Source of the DNA: Otatea glauca
Taxonomy: Eukaryota > Streptophyta > Magnoliopsida > Poales > Poaceae
Assembly (NCBI GenBank): GCA_036346275.1
Contig: CM070711.1
Coordinates: forward strand, 51,647,435 to 51,711,434
Direction of reading: 5' to 3'
Length of the DNA stretch: 64,000 nt
Shown here: piece by piece, positions 1-13,700 of the stretch
How positions within the stretch are numbered: the stretch's first letter is position 1
How the letters are laid out: each line of letters opens with the position of its first letter
Translations under genes and position numbers: made by a program
Notes under the pieces: model-generated
Seen by the model: only the letters and a program-made list of their open reading frames with translations
What the model was told of the DNA's origin: nothing
Databases searched by the model: none

Positions 1-1599
1 GGCCTTGAGGGCTAAAGTGGCGGAACCGAGTCCTCGACGACGAGGTCACCGAGGCCAAGAATGCCGCCGCTGCCGCTGAGGGGATCGCGCAGACGCAGTA
101 ACACGCCCGCGACCGAGCGAACAAGGCTCGGGGACGCCGCCTGAGTTCGCCCGAGCGCGATCGCCGTATGAGCCGGCCGAGTCAAGACTTCATACGAGGC
201 GTCAAGTCGGAAGCCGCAACCGACCAACTCGCGCCGTAAGTGTCTCAACCTTCGCTTAAGTTTGGGGGCGACCCACAGGCGAACTTATCCAAAATCTCCG
301 CACCGCAGAGGCGCAGAAGAACTGAAGGCCGCCGTGGAGGCGCAGAAGAACCGAGCACGCCGCGGAGGCGCAGAACGGCTTCGATGCCCGCGACGTGGCG
401 ATCGTGGGCCGACGAGGCCCGGCGGCGTTGAAGGTTGCGGAGGACGGTCGGGCCGAGATGAGCGCCGAACCGAGGCCTCCGCAAGGCCGGCTGGGAGGTC
501 TCGCGATCGCATCCTTGGAGACGGGCAGCCCGAGTGCCTTGCCCTCGCCGCCCGAGTGCCGACCGAGAAGAGGCGGTGGTCACCGGCCGCGCTTGAGCTT
601 CATCGGCGCCGGTCAACACCATCTCGCACCACGACGGCATCGACTCGCGGTGGTGGGGAGCGAGCGTAGCTGGGAACCGGACGATGAGGAGATCGACGGT
701 TCGAGCTCCTGGTCGAAGCCGCACGCCCGGAGATCGCCACCGCATCCCGCCGCAGCCACCCTCCAGAAGCCGAGGCGCCAACTCTCCGCCTCGCCACAGT
801 CGCCCGCCAAGAAGAATAGAAAAGTTAGCTTTATCCTTCTTAGATTGTAAAGACCGCTATTTAAACAATCTTGAATTTATCAAGTCCTTAATCGCCCTCG
901 CCCTTTTTCGTAGATGATGAGCGCTTGGCCAACCATAGCCTTAAGGACCGCAGGGTCACTTGCGCGTAGGTCGGGTCGCTTTGGGAGGAGCGAGGTGGAT
1001 TGAGACTTGGCTATGTAGCTGTTAGGCGCACTTGTGAGGGATAGGAGTGTTCTAGACCGCCAGTGGATCTTTCCACTCGGCACTTCCTTCTTCCGCCAAG
1101 TGCTACTTAGCAACCATAGCCCGCCGGGCGAGGCCGTAACACTTGGGTTGAGAGGTTACCTCTGGGATGGACCTCATGACCGGTCGGGTCACGCAATCAT
1201 AAGCTGCGGATAGCCGAGTTCGTGCGGGGAGGAGTGTTCTCATCGACCCAAAGGTCACCCACTCGTACTTCCTTCTTCCGCCAAGTGTTAGCAACCATAG
1301 CCGGGCGAGGTCAGAGCACTTGGGTCAAAGGGTTACCGCGGGAAGGACCTTGTGGTCGGCTGGTCATCAACCCGCGCAGTTACGACCGGAGTAGCCTGAA
1401 CGGGCGCCGAAGGCAGCTTCGAGTCGTCGCGATGGCCACTGTGTGCTCGGAAGGAAGAAAGTAAAGAGCATGCTAGGAAGAGGAAAAGAGTTTAGGATAG
1501 AATCGCTTTAACTTTTCTATATTCCATGCATTTGGAAGGATGCGCCGCCTTGTCCTTGAGCCGAAGGTGCCAGCAGCCGAGGATTCAGCACGACGGTGA
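1..1599 (-). mobile_element. Decayed Ty3/gypsy element, 3' non-coding part
   Basis: This GC-rich stretch lies downstream, on the minus strand, of the gypsy integrase remnant at 1600-2700, so it is most simply the 3' end of the same element. Many short overlapping open frames occur on both strands, but none has a recognisable domain. An imperfect direct repeat with a spacing of 185 bp is visible: the string CTTCCTTCTTCCGCCAAG occurs at 1083-1100 and again at 1268-1285, each followed by a similar stretch containing AGCAACCATAGCC. I could not define LTR borders. Confidence 0.45.
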
Positions 1600-2702
1600 A
1601 GGGCCTTCCTGTGTGGGGCGACACCAGGCTTATCCTTGCCGGTCCGACCCGACGCAGACCAGTCGCCAAGATCGAAAGACCGCCTCAACTCGGGCGCGGC
1701 CGTGGTAACGCCGCGCAGCTTGTTGATATCCGCCGATCGCAGACGGCCACGTTAGCGCGCCTCGCCGATCCGTCGACGGAGTCTTGTTGTGTACGAGCCT
1801 CCGAGCCTCCTCGGCTTGCGCCTTGGGGCGCCATACCCAGGTTCGTTCGCGCAAGACGGCCTCGCACCGTATACCATAAAGAACGGTGTGAACCCGGTCG
1901 CTCGGTCGGCGTGGTCCGAGACTCTAGAGGACGGAGGGTAGTTTCGCCGCCCGCCCCGCCGAAGCGCTTGAGCCGATCAAGATCCGCGCTTGAGCCCTTG
2001 AAGGATCATGCCGCTTGGCGCGCCGACTGGCCGTTGGTCCGCGGATGGGCCACGCTGCCCAATCGACGCGGATGTTGAAGTCATCGCAGAACTCGAGGAA
2101 TTCCTTCCCGTGAACTGCCCGCTATCGGTGATGATGGAGTTTGGGACTCGAATCAAAGACTATGTCGCGAAGAAGATGGCCGCTGTGCCGACGGACGCTT
2201 ACTACCGCTTGGCTCTATCCACTTGGTGAACTTGTCCACCGCGACGAGCAATGGGTAAAGCCCGGGCGCTTTCTTGAAAAGCCCGACCGATCGATCCCCA
2301 AACCGCAAAAGGCCACGGATGGGGATTGTCGCAAGGGTTCGAGCCGGGCAGATGTGTCCGCTCGCAAAGAATTGGCATCCTTCGCAGGTGCGCATGAGCG
2401 CGCTCGCGCGGACACGGCGGTCGCCAATAGAAATCTTGCCGAAAGGCCTTTCCCACCGAGATCGGGCGCAGCTGTGGTGACCGCAAATTCCGCCGTATGT
2501 CGTCCAAGAGTTGTTTTCCTTGGTCGCCGAATGCACTTTTGGAGGACCCCGAGGGGCTCTTTGTAAAGGTCTGGACCGACCAGACGAAGACTTTGCTCGC
2601 CGGGCGAGGCGCCCTCCTCGGGTCGGGAGGAAGCGACCCGTCCACAAACGATCTATGAATGGCTTTCTCCAATGAACTCGGTTGCTAGTACGCCGTGGCT
2701 CG
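1600..2702 (-). pseudogene. Ty3/gypsy retrotransposon integrase remnant
   Basis: Read on the minus strand from about 2460 downward, the sequence encodes a zinc-finger-like piece (CEGCQFFAS), then a core piece with VAVDKFTKWIE near 2215-2250, a stretch resembling the conserved IITD-G-QF region near 2130, and a C-terminal tail near 1640-1730. This is the order expected for a plant Ty3/gypsy integrase. The pieces sit in different frames with stops between them, so it is not functional. The usual N in the DNG core motif reads as S here. Reverse transcriptase is absent because the Copia LTR starting at 2703 cuts the element on its upstream side. Confidence 0.7.
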
Positions 2703-4312
2703 TGAAGGACCGAAATGGCAACAGAGGGGGTGAATGGTCGCAAATAAAAATTCCCCAAATACTCCAACAAAAACCTCAACAAGATCGCCAAAAGGAATTG
2801 TGAAAAACCCAAAAACTAGACAACTATGTGTACCCCAAGCTTGCATGGATAAGTACCATAAAATATGTGGGATTTTGAGTCACAATCCTGGTTGTCTAGT
2901 GTCCAAGATAAAGAGGAATCAATTCAAACTCTTGCTTTTAGAAAGGACATCAATTCAAATCACAAAAGTCACTTCAGAAAAGCAAAGCAGAATTCCCAGA
3001 ACTTGTCCTCAATTTGCACAGGAGGTTGGTGGGTTTCTGTAGCTCACAAAATTTTGAGACTTTTTCTCCCTGTGAGCATCAGAGTCTTGAAGAACTCCAC
3101 CAAATTTCTCCTCAAAAGCCTTACAGAAAAACACGAAAAATCAAAGAACACAGTCTGGTCAAGAACTTCGAGCAGAACGTTTGGGGCCTGTTTTCACCTC
3201 ATGGCGCCCAAACGGTACAACAAGTGAACTCCAAAATTTTTCTGCAAGCGGATATCAGAGTCCCGCACCTCCTCCAACAAGAATCACTCAAAAGGATTTT
3301 TCTAGATTTTTACAAAATCAAACACTGACTGCTGCAAAGAAGAACAAGTTCAGAACAAAGTTGGAACTTGAAAGAAAAGATGTTCTCTACTCAATCCAAG
3401 AGTGCAAAAGAGATGTAAAACCATATGAACACACTCAAAACATCCAAGAACAGCAGCATTTAGAAGGAGGGAGGCAAATCCAAATTACTTGAAAGTAAAT
3501 TATGGAATGTAATTATGGAAAGTAAATGCTGAATTTAAATTGCGTAAAGTAAAGACATAATGTAAATGCGCAAAATAAATTCAGAGGTGGATGAATAAAA
3601 CTTTCATTTCTGGAAGGGAGGTTACAAAGCCTCACATTCATGTGGGCAAAGCTCAAATGAGCATAAAAACCTCAACACCTTCAAGGGAAGGAGGCTACCC
3701 TCCACCCCTATTTATACTACTCTTGGGCCACCTACCACCCTTGGATGAGTCCTCAACCCTAGAGCACTCATCTAAGGGCTAGGATTAACCCACACACACA
3801 GCCATGCAAGGGCTAACCCAAACCCACACACATACCGGGTTTTCTTGCACGGTTTTCAAAGCATACTACCTAGACCCGCTAACCTATCAACTAGACCTCA
3901 ATCCGACGGCCCTCATTGATCCACGCGCATCTAGCTAGCATCAACTCCTTTCCTTGTCTTCTTGACTTGCCCGACTCCGCCTCCGATCATCTTCCGCGAT
4001 CTCCCAACCGCTCTGACCTCCGACGCCTCGCCTAGTCCCTGGCCATCCTTCGCTCACCATGACCTAGCACCGTCTCCGCAACCATCAAAGACAAGGAAAC
4101 TCCTCACATAGCAATGCCCACAAAGATGTGCAATAAACCATGCAACTCATCACTACGCTGGCCCATACGACCCAGATCGCCACTCGGCAAAGACAACTCA
4201 AATTGCTTCATTTTGAAAATCAATCCAAATCAAACTCAAACTTGAGCACACCTTGCTCAAATAAAGTCAAATACTCATCACAAATATGGATGGACCTCCA
4301 CATGGTCCTTCA
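2703..4312 (-). mobile_element. 3' LTR of minus-strand Copia element
   Basis: The block begins TGAAGGACC and ends GGTCCTTCA, a 9-bp perfect terminal inverted repeat of TG..CA type. On the minus strand it is directly preceded by AAGGGGAGAT (4313-4322), a polypurine tract, which marks it as the 3' LTR. It is 1610 bp long and related to the solo LTR at 18781-20935: shared stretches include the last ~40 bp and the region around 3590-3660. A TATAAATA box lies on the minus strand at 3716-3709, as expected inside an LTR. The 5 bases beyond it (2698-2702) are GCTCG; the matching target duplication was not found. Confidence 0.8.
3709..3716 (-). promoter_or_regulatory. LTR TATA box
   Basis: TATAAATA on the minus strand within the LTR at 2703-4312, in a context (TAAATAG then a GGTGG purine-rich stretch) matching the TATA box of the related solo LTR at 20121. 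Confidence 0.5.
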
Positions 4313-6153
4313 ATCTCCCCTTGATGAGTATATTGACAAACCACACAAAAGGCATAAATTTGAGTTTGAAGAAAATGAAGAAGAAAGCAATTTTAGTTGC
4401 AAAGTCAAACTTGGTCCAAAGATAGAAATTAGAACCATGACCAAGTTGACAAAGAGGAATTTAGATTTTAGAGTTAAATTTAAGAAAGAGCAAGTTTTCA
4501 ACAAAACTCTAAAATCCAACTAAACATGTCAAATGTGATTATGAGATTATGATCCAATGAAGTAGTAGCATAGTTTTACAAAGATCATAATAACCAAATA
4601 AGCATTCACATTTTTATCTTTTAGTGATGCCTTTTCTACGTTTTCTCCCCTTTGGCAATATAGGCATCAATTTTTTTATGTATGCATGAAATGCAATCGA
4701 AAGAGCTTTGAAGATTATCCAATTGATCAAAATGAAAGATATTACACCAAGCTTGTCAATTTTTAGATTGACTAAACTAAGATATGTCCAAGTGCAAATA
4801 CAAGCTTAGTTTTGAATATTTCATTTTAGCAAGATTTGACAAGTGCAACACTTAGCTTTAGTTTCAAAAATAGAAGAATAGCCACTCTAAGGATCAAAAG
4901 GAAAACCTAGAGTTCAACCTACTCAACACGTTGGGGAATCTAGAAGAGCATACAAGGTCCTTCGGCTCATTTATCACTTAATGCAAATTTTGATTTATCA
5001 TCATACAAGACATGGCGGGTGCAAATGTTTGACATTATTTGCATTCTTTACCCACATATGTCTTTGTTTTTAATTTATTTGCATTTTCTTTTGACAACCA
5101 ATTGACTCAAGCCGCATGCGACCATCTCAAGATGAACTCTTAAGAGGATGGTCTAGGTCAAACACGATGTATTCCAAGTTCATCCCAAGTGCAATGGGAA
5201 GCGGTCTTGTGAATACAAGGTGTTGAGTCGAATGTGCACAAGAAGAGTCAATTTTGTTTAATTTTCATTTTTAGCACAACGATTCATGAGCAATTGAAGG
5301 ACTCTAGCATGGATCAAACTAGTTTCACCTAAGTTGCTATAGGGACTCTAGAGAACTCCTAAATTTCTCAAATTATGGCACAAACCTCTAGAGAAGAAAC
5401 CTAGCAAGTAAAAGCAACAAGTTTCATCAAGTTTTTCATTTAAGGCTTATTTCATTTTTAAGCTTAGCAAGTTAAATGAACTTGGACATACCTAAGCTAG
5501 TGATTTTCTTCAAATGATGTAGCATGGTGTATAGCATGAAGAAGAAATCAATTGCATAATAGACAAAGCTCATAAAACAGGAAAATGCAGTCTAAATGCA
5601 ATGCATGAACAGATTCCCAAACTCCCCTCAACAAATGAATCAATTTTAAGCTCAAATCTGTTAAAAATGAGTTATTATCAAGATTAGGCATAAAGAAGAC
5701 CCAATGAACTCAATAACAACCGTAAAACATAATGAGGAGAAGAAGTCGAGAAATCGCAAAACTGGATGGCTATAGAGCATAGAAAGATAGAAGAGACTCA
5801 CTACGGCTCAGACTCGCTCTTATCTTCCCGATGGATCGACATAGGGAAGTCGACTCTAGATCCCAACTAAGGAGTGCACATGCACTGCCTACCTGGAGGC
5901 CCAATACCGCTAGACTTATAAGACTCGTGAGGGAACTCAACCTAGAGAGAGAGAGAATGCTAATCACGCATGATAGCAACCTAAAGCACAAGATAAGAGG
6001 TCAATGCAAGGCATGCCGAAGTCTAAGTGAGTGAACTCAACTCAAGAAAACAAGCCCAAAGTCACCGTAAGAAACACAAAGAAAAGAAAAGTCTGGAAGA
6101 AAACATATAATACATAATATACAAACCACTCCCCTCACGAAAGGCCGTAGGGC

Positions 6154-6420
6154 TCACGACTCCAAGCTCACCTCAAGGCAACAAACTGAGCTATCCAAAG
6201 GCTTGGTGAAAATATCGCTAATCAAGGTCACTTCACGAATCGAAGCGCGATATCCCTTCTCCACATGGTCTCTAAGGAAGTGATATCTAATATCAATGTG
6301 CTTGGTCCGAATGTTGCACGGGTTTTTAGCAATGCAAATAGCTGAAGTGTTGTCACGTAAAAGTGGCACACTCTCTATCTCTAACCCATAGTCCCGTAAG
6401 GTCGATCTCATCCAGAGCAC
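6154..6420 (-). pseudogene. Copia RNase H fragment
   Basis: The minus-strand frame contains the Copia RNase H hallmark: DNTSAICIAKNP, then RTKHIDIRYHFLRDHVEKG, then DIFTKPLD. In intact elements this domain removes the RNA strand after reverse transcription. Here it survives as an open fragment of 88 codons, cut off from the upstream reverse transcriptase by stops and frameshifts. Confidence 0.85.
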
Positions 6421-6991
6421 TGGCTACAAAGAACTAGCCGCAAAGAACATACTCGGCCCGGTGGATCAGGCAACTCCCGATCGCTTCCTAGATGACCAAG
6501 AAACAAGAGAAGTGCCAATGAATTGGCAAGTGCTGTAGTGCTCTTCCTATCTATCCTACAACCAAGAAAGTCGGCATCGAAAAGGCTCTAAGAGATAGAC
6601 AAGAAGACGAAGAGTACCAAATACCATAATCGGTGGTAGCACGAAGGTACCAAGATGCGCTTGACCGCTCGGGCGTGAGAGGCGCGAGGAGAAGCTTGAA
6701 ATCGAGCGCATGCACACACAAAGAAATGTATGTCCGCCTCAAGCGTTGAGGTACAAGAGGAGCCGATCATGTTCAAACTCCTTTTGATCAAGAAAGCTCA
6801 CCATCCTCATCGGGCTCGAGGACAGCAGTGGTGGCCATAGAGTCATCACCGCTTCCCATCGACATGTCGAACGCCTCAGAGGTCACTGTATATTTGCCTT
6901 GATGCAAGAAAGTACCTCCCGAGTCCGCTTGATTTGGAAGCCAAGAAAGTAGCTCAACTCGCCCATCATACTCATCTCAAACTCAGGCTCA

Positions 6992-7342
6992 TCACCTCGT
7001 AAAACCGAGACACAAGCGAATGAGATGAGCCACCAAAATTATATCGCCCACATAAACTGACAAGAAGAAAATGAGACTCATGGTGTCCGATGAATGAGTT
7101 TTGTCTACTATGCCCATTTTGAAGTCATGGCTGAGAAGATAAGACTTGAGCCTCTCATACCATGCTCTGGGGCTGCTTGAGTCCATACAAAGCTTTGGAG
7201 AGCTTGTATACATGACTCGAAACTTGGGGTTCTCAACTCGAGGTTGTTTGACATAAACCTCTTCCTCAATATAGCCATTGAGGAATGCACTCTTGACATC
7301 CATTTGATAGAGCTTGAAGCCCTGGGATGCGAGAGAATGCAA
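6992..7342 (-). pseudogene. Copia reverse transcriptase fragment
   Basis: The minus-strand translation contains YQMDVKSAFLNGYIEEEVYV, the conserved Copia reverse transcriptase motif, followed in another frame by a piece like the LYGLKQAPRAWYERL region (present as RAWYERLKSYLLSHDF), and then YVGDIIL where the active-site YVDD would be. The D-to-G change and the frameshifts mean it is inactive. Confidence 0.85.
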
Positions 7343-8349
7343 GCAGGATCCTAATAGCCTCTAGTCTAGCTACAGGCAAAGGTCTCTCAAAGTCAAGACC
7401 CTCAACCCGAGAAAGCCCCTGCAACTAGCCTAGCCTTGTTGTAATGACAACCCCATCCTCACTGCTTGTTTTTGAACACCCACTTGGTCCCAATGACATT
7501 ATGACCAGATGGGGCTCGACAAGTCGCCATACCTTGTTCCTCTCAAAGTTCTCGTTCTCATGCATAGCATTAATCCACGATTCATCGGATAATGCATGAG
7601 AAACATCTTTCGCTCAAAGGAGGCAACAAAGGCAGAGTGGAGGCAAAATCGACAAACCTGATTTTGAGCGAGTGACGCTCAAACAGATCACCAATGATCC
7701 GATCGGGTGGATGAGCTTTATGGATATGACGGGAGGACCGTAAGGTATGGCCTCTACCTCATGCACGTAAGAGGTAGGAGCAGAGCCACTCCCAAGGAGA
7801 GTCAAGGCAAGGGTGGTCTCCCGAGGTGAGAAATGGAAACAGAGGCACCTCGTGTATAGAGGGAACTGATCCGTGGAACACCATCATCTCCATCATCCTC
7901 ATCTTCTACAAAGATGGTCTCTGAGGGATAAGAAGAGCTCAAACATCGTGTCTAGCTCCTGGCTAGCCTCATCAAGGTCACATCACAGTCTCTATGATCC
8001 TATGCGCATCAACACCTGCACTTATAGTTACGAGAAGAAGTCGAGTAACCTAGAAAGATACCATCGTAAGAGCGAGACTCAAACTTATCTAGGTTACTGA
8101 CTTCAAGATAAAACACTTGCAACCGAAAACGCGAAAATGAGACACACCGGCTTTACCATACCTCAACTCATAAGAAGTGCGATGCAAATGTGCTCTCAAA
8201 ACACGCGATTAGAAACATGGCAAGCAAGAGCTATAGCCTCACCAAAACTTCCTAGGAGTATCAGACTGCCTAGCATCGCCCTGCCATCTCAACAGTGGTC
8301 CTGTTCTTCCTTTCCACTACGCCATTCTCACTGAGGCGAGGAGAAGAGA

Positions 8350-8760
8350 ACCGATGCTCTAAACCGACTCCACACAAAAACTCTCAAAGTAGGAATTCTT
8401 GAACTCCGTGCCATTATCATCTGCAGATAGCTCAGAATGCACCGGGAGCTCAATAGACAACCCATCGATCAAACCCTCAAGTGAGAAAAGTCTCATCCTT
8501 CGAGGCCATGAAGAATACCCAAGAGAATCTAGAAAATCATCAACGATGACAAGAACATACCACTTCCTCCCGCCGATCGCACTCTAGCCGACCAACAGTT
8601 GTCCATATGTAAAAGCTGTCTCCGTGCATCACCATCACTACGATGGATCGGAGGATGAGAAGCAAGAACCATCTTGCCATGTCGGCAAGGAGAGCAAACT
8701 AAGTCTTTGACCATCTTGAGTTTGGGCAAACCCGAATGAGATCGTGGTCGCTAACTCTGG
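8350..8760 (-). pseudogene. Copia GAG-pre-integrase/integrase fragment
   Basis: The minus strand encodes a piece with LPKLKMVKDLVCSPCRHGKM, the end of the GAG-pre-integrase domain, followed after frameshifts by LLHMDNCW and VRSAGGS-MFLSSLMIF, which aligns with the first catalytic-aspartate region of Copia integrases (LLHMD...G.KYVLVIVDDF). The zinc-binding cysteine pair CSPC is retained. Frame changes occur between the parts, so this is a relic. Confidence 0.7.
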
Positions 8761-10696
8761 TCAAATGATCAAAACCAATGTGACCAAGTCTCCTATGCCG
8801 AAGGAGAGATCACGGACTCGAAGCAATCAAACATCGAAGAGAGTCTCCGTAAGAAGCGAGAAAAATCAGCACGAAGACTCTCCCAAATCTAGAAATCCCA
8901 GAACTAACCCTCCCGATGAATCAAGGATTCTACAGCATTACTCTTGAAGCTTACCTCGAAAGAGTCATCGATAAGTCGAGAAACAGAGAGTGATTGTATT
9001 GTACCATTTACTAAGGCAACATCTTTAAGAATGAAATTTTGGTTAATGCAGATGGTACCTTTAGCAATGACTCTACTCAAGATGCATCCCCAAAAGTGAT
9101 TAACTCATCACCGGGGCTCGGACTAGGGAAGAGAACCAACGAGAATCTCCGGTCATATGACGAGAACAACCGAGTCAACAATCCAAACATCGCCTCTTCC
9201 CCATCCGGATTTAACCCGATCAAGACACAAGAGAGAAAGATGACTCAAGATGGGATAGAGTGAAGACTTAGGAACCCAATATCGAACCATACGACACCTC
9301 GACAGTTACACCACGTAAGAAGATCGACTCGAGTGTCTCTCTCGACGCCAACTCTCACACGATCAGAGCAACTCGTAGATAATCTAGAGTCAAATCGGGT
9401 TGGCACGCCGTGGTGCAAAAGCCGACCATCCCAAGAAGGGTCGCTGGATCTCCTACCAGAACACCTCACGCCACGATATCTACCTCGATGGGAAAAACGA
9501 GGAATATCAAGAGGACGGCGGAAGATCGACTACGAACAGCTCCGGGACTAAAACTCAAGAACTAGCATGAAAACCAAGTCCTCGACGCCGCCCAAAAACA
9601 GCGACTCTCTAACCTGCCTAGAAGCGGGTGTGTCTTAGGAGCACTCAAAGTCCGGGATGACCCCGAATACCCTAAGAGCAGCAACACGCCACGCCGAGTG
9701 ATCTTGGCGCTCAAGCGTAAATCTACTAGGTGACCATCCTTCTTACGTAAGGTGCATGTGTACTTCGCCTTTGCTAGAGGCGTAGCAATAGGAGTAACAC
9801 CTTCCGGTCAAGTCCTATGGACAACCCCACAGACCTAAACACGGTGGTACTCACTCAGGGAGCTACCACAATCTCACCACTCTTGGAGCCGCGCACAATG
9901 GTGGGAGGATGCGCCCAGCGTGCTCCAAGGATCAAATCCTAGACCTTGATTGAATCTACTAATCTTGGATTGGTCTAGAATAAGATTGAGCTTCTTCTTG
10001 CCTCCAACAAACTTCTCGAGAGTGCTCATAAGATACTGCAATCTCGGAAGAAAGAAGCACAAGAAGAACAGGGGAAGGAGAGGAAGAAGAACCAAAGATG
10101 AGCTCTTAGCACGTGCATTTTTCTCCTCAAGACGGTCGCCTCAATCTTGAGGGCCTCACAAGAAACGCAAGGAGCATCTCTAATTCTATGGGCTTGGTCT
10201 TCTAATTCTTCCTAAGCTCGACATGGATTTTATCCAAGTCCCCACAATCTCGAAGACATCGCAAGCAATATTTTTGTGACTTATCTAGTAAGTCCTTAGC
10301 AAGTTTAGCACACTTGACATTCAGTGGTTTCATTGTCAAGTTTTAATTGCTTATACCCTCACATGAGCCGTTGGGTCCTTAGAAGCATGTGATTCAAGTT
10401 CATTGTTTCTAGCAGTAAAGCTTCCTAAGGTGTTCGCCATGGCATCAATTTCGCAAGCAATTTAGGGCAATTAGAGCATGATGGAGTGGAGTGAGCATGA
10501 AGAAAACTAGCCTCAACAGAATAGCATCAATGTAACTAGTGCTAGCATTCTTCAACCTAAGACCATCAAGTTCAACAAGCACACTATCATGTATGGTCCT
10601 TAGGTTCTCCAACTCCACAAGAATAGCATCACACAAAGAGCAATCATCGCTGACTCGGGAGGAGAAGATCTAAGTGAAGCTAACTCCCGAGTCAAG

Positions 10697-10796
10697 NNNN
10701 NNNNNNNNNNNNNNNNNNNNNNNNNNNNNNNNNNNNNNNNNNNNNNNNNNNNNNNNNNNNNNNNNNNNNNNNNNNNNNNNNNNNNNNNNNNNNNNN
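10697..10796. other. Assembly gap (100 N)
   Basis: Exactly 100 N bases. This is the conventional size for a gap of unknown length, so real distance and element continuity across it cannot be assumed. Confidence 0.99.
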
Positions 10797-13700
10797 TAAG
10801 ATTGAGGATGTCGACTAGAGGTTGTTGAATAGGATGCTATAAAAAATTTCTCACTAAATACACACTCTATTGATCCCTATGTCAAAACCTAAACAATAAT
10901 CAATGGGAAGCGATAAACAAAGGTTTTGACAATTAAGACCTAAGTCAACTAGGCTCACTAAGTGCACTAGCTAATTATGTCTCTAACAACAATATGCCAT
11001 CCTAAAGACAATTAAGCAATTTAATTCTAGGAATGTAAATTGCAACAATATAAATAAGAATTGCAAGCAAACACAAAAGACATACCGATGTTTTATCAGT
11101 GGTGTTTGGAGACTTGCCGATCTCCCTAATCCACGTTGAGGCAAGCCCAAACTACTTTGAATCGGCTCCACGAATTGAGCACCGCCTCGATTCTACTAGT
11201 GGTAGCTCTTTCCCTCCAAGTAGGCGGGCTCCACACAGGCGAGCTCCGACTCACAACTTTGTCGGACCTTCTCACACTCTCCTTGAGAAGGTCACCACGC
11301 ATGATGCCTCCACACTGCCGTCTAGGTGTCAGAAACACCAAGAGTAACAAGTCAAGCCCTCTAACTTAAGCTTCATCAAGTACAACATATGTACAATGCT
11401 GATCACTGAGTGCATCACATGCACAAGGCTCTCCTTAAGTGCAACACACGCACAAGAGGCTTTCAATCTACTCCTAAATGCAACACATGCAAATAGGGCT
11501 CACTCTTAGCTCAAAAACCAAATGAAAGAGAGCAACACATGCACACAACTCCCACAAACCTTCACTAAAGCCAGCAAAAAATCAAATACCAGCCCCAAGG
11601 CTTCTTATATAGCCTTCACAAGAAAAACTAGCTGTTTGGGGGCAAATTGGGCAAAAATGCCCAAGAAACCCGGTCATACCGCTCTAGGGCCAGTATGACT
11701 GCTCCTTAGAGGCCAACGGATAAAAAACTAGCCGTTACTCAGAAAATCCAGTCATACCGGACCCTAAAAATTGCCCTTCGGCCAAAATACCCCTTCTCTG
11801 GAATTTTCAGGCCGAAGTGCTCTTGGTCATACCGCCCCCTCTGCCACCAAAACGCTCATAACTTTTTACTCTGATCTCCGATTTAGGTGATTTTGGACTT
11901 TATGCGAAGCTTATCACGAGGGATACAATCTCTATCTATTTTCAAGATTTAAGTAACCATATATATTTTTAAATATCACAAAATAAAGACTCTAATGTAG
12001 TTATTCAAGTCTAAAATATGATTTCTCGAGATCCCTCACATAGACTTGATCAAGAGCGTGACTAAAATATAGAGAGAGTTAATAAGATCAAATATTGAGC
12101 CATGTGATGATCAACTCATGATTATAACAATTTTGCAAAATACATTTGCAAATTCTAATCACATACGCCAATATCAAACACATGAACACTAATATTTTGC
12201 AAAACACATTTGCAAATATAAATCTTGCAAACAAGAGCAATCAAGATCATATTTTTGAGCTATGTGATGATCAACACATGATTAAACTAATTTACAAACA
12301 AATTTGCAAACCCTATTCACATGCTCCAATATAAGATTCAATTAAACCATATTTTGCAAACACGAAGCATAAACCGATCTTAGCCTTTGTGATGATTAAC
12401 ACATAATCAAGTCACAAGCTAAGACTCCGATGCATGAGCTCTCTATTTGCAACACATGCAAATATCTAGCTCCATACAAACAACCACTTAAACCAATTTG
12501 CATAAGCTATCTCCCTTTTGCAACACATGTAAATCCATAGCTCTATGCAAAAACCAAATCAAGATTCAATAAGAAGCAAGCATGAGCTCCCTTATTTGCA
12601 ACACATGCATGCAAGAACCAACCAAGAGAGTGAGCTAGAGTGAATCGGATTGAGTTCATTAACACATGATGAAACTCAAGCTATAAGACTCGATCCTCTT
12701 AATAGTACAAAGAACCTATACTTGCAACGGTCTCTATCCAAACACCAAGACCAGAAAAGACTAGGAATACATCCTTAGCCCTAGGTAGTTACACCTTTAC
12801 CTCTACGCAACCACTTGGAGCTTTTATGATTTCCATCATCTTCTCTCCAAGTGAGTCCTTTCTTTTTGTTCATCAATCCATGATGAATCTTCTCTAGCTT
12901 CACTTCACTTGAGATTCATCCTTGAAGCTCATGAACACATGATGACCTCTTCTTCCCGATTCTTCATTTTCTTGGACTCAATCTACTTCACAACTCATGA
13001 AAGATTATTAGTCCAACAAACATGATTACCTCAATCGTGAATTTCACTCCATTAACACATAATGGATACCCCGATCGATTGAGCACAACCCTAATCAATT
13101 CGAATGATTTAAAGGTGTCTTGAATACTTTTGCAACTAATGCTTCATTATACTCAAGAACTTTTCGCTTGTCCTTAACCAACGAAGAAACACTATCAACA
13201 CATGATGAAGCGTTCTTTGATTGATTGAAAGACAACCAAACTCAATTTAAATTTCATTTAAATTGACATGAATATATATTAACTACACAAGTTTCATATA
13301 CTCATTTTGATGGTTACTAAGTAATGATCCAAATTATTTTGGAGTGGTGGAAAGGGATCAATACTCTTAATACCGTCAACTATAGAATAAACTCCATTAA
13401 ATGTATGCATACAAATAAATGAACTTGAATCAATATGCACATATTCAATTTTTGAGATTACTTTGGAGTTTGTCCTATATTAATATGAGTATAGTACAAA
13501 TACACAAGTTTTATATATATACTCAAGAGTTTGTTTTAAAGTAATGATCCTTAATATAGAAAGATGAATTAGATCAATACTATTGAAACATTAAGGTAAA
13601 GTATGAACTCTCACTAAATGTGTGCATTCATGTATATATGGAGTTGAAAACATTATGGACATCTTAAGATTGAGACTACGGTGAAGTTCATCCTTTATCT

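Larger units (their letters stand above)
4313..10696 (-). mobile_element. Internal region of Copia retrotransposon
   Basis: This is the internal body of the minus-strand element whose 3' LTR is 2703-4312. Reading 3' to 5' in window coordinates: a long AT-rich stretch after the coding region (4313-6150) with a second purine tract near 4644-4662 (minus AAAGGGGAGAAAACG), RNase H at about 6154-6420, reverse transcriptase at about 6800-7500, integrase and GAG-pre-integrase at about 8350-8760, protease/gag debris at about 9000-10100, and a heptad-like gag stretch at 10445-10636. The long 3' region and internal AAAGGGGAGA tract resemble the SIRE/Maximus lineage (family knowledge). The coding region is broken by many frameshifts. 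The 5' end and primer-binding site are lost at the sequence gap. Confidence 0.75.

Noticed and set aside
245..850. 178-codon minus-strand frame as a gag gene
   Set aside because: It lies downstream of the integrase on the element's strand, where gag would not be, and has no gag or zinc-knuckle motif.
4140..4523. 127-codon plus-strand frame spanning the LTR border
   Set aside because: It crosses the LTR and polypurine tract of a minus-strand element and has no domain; a chance frame in AT-rich DNA.
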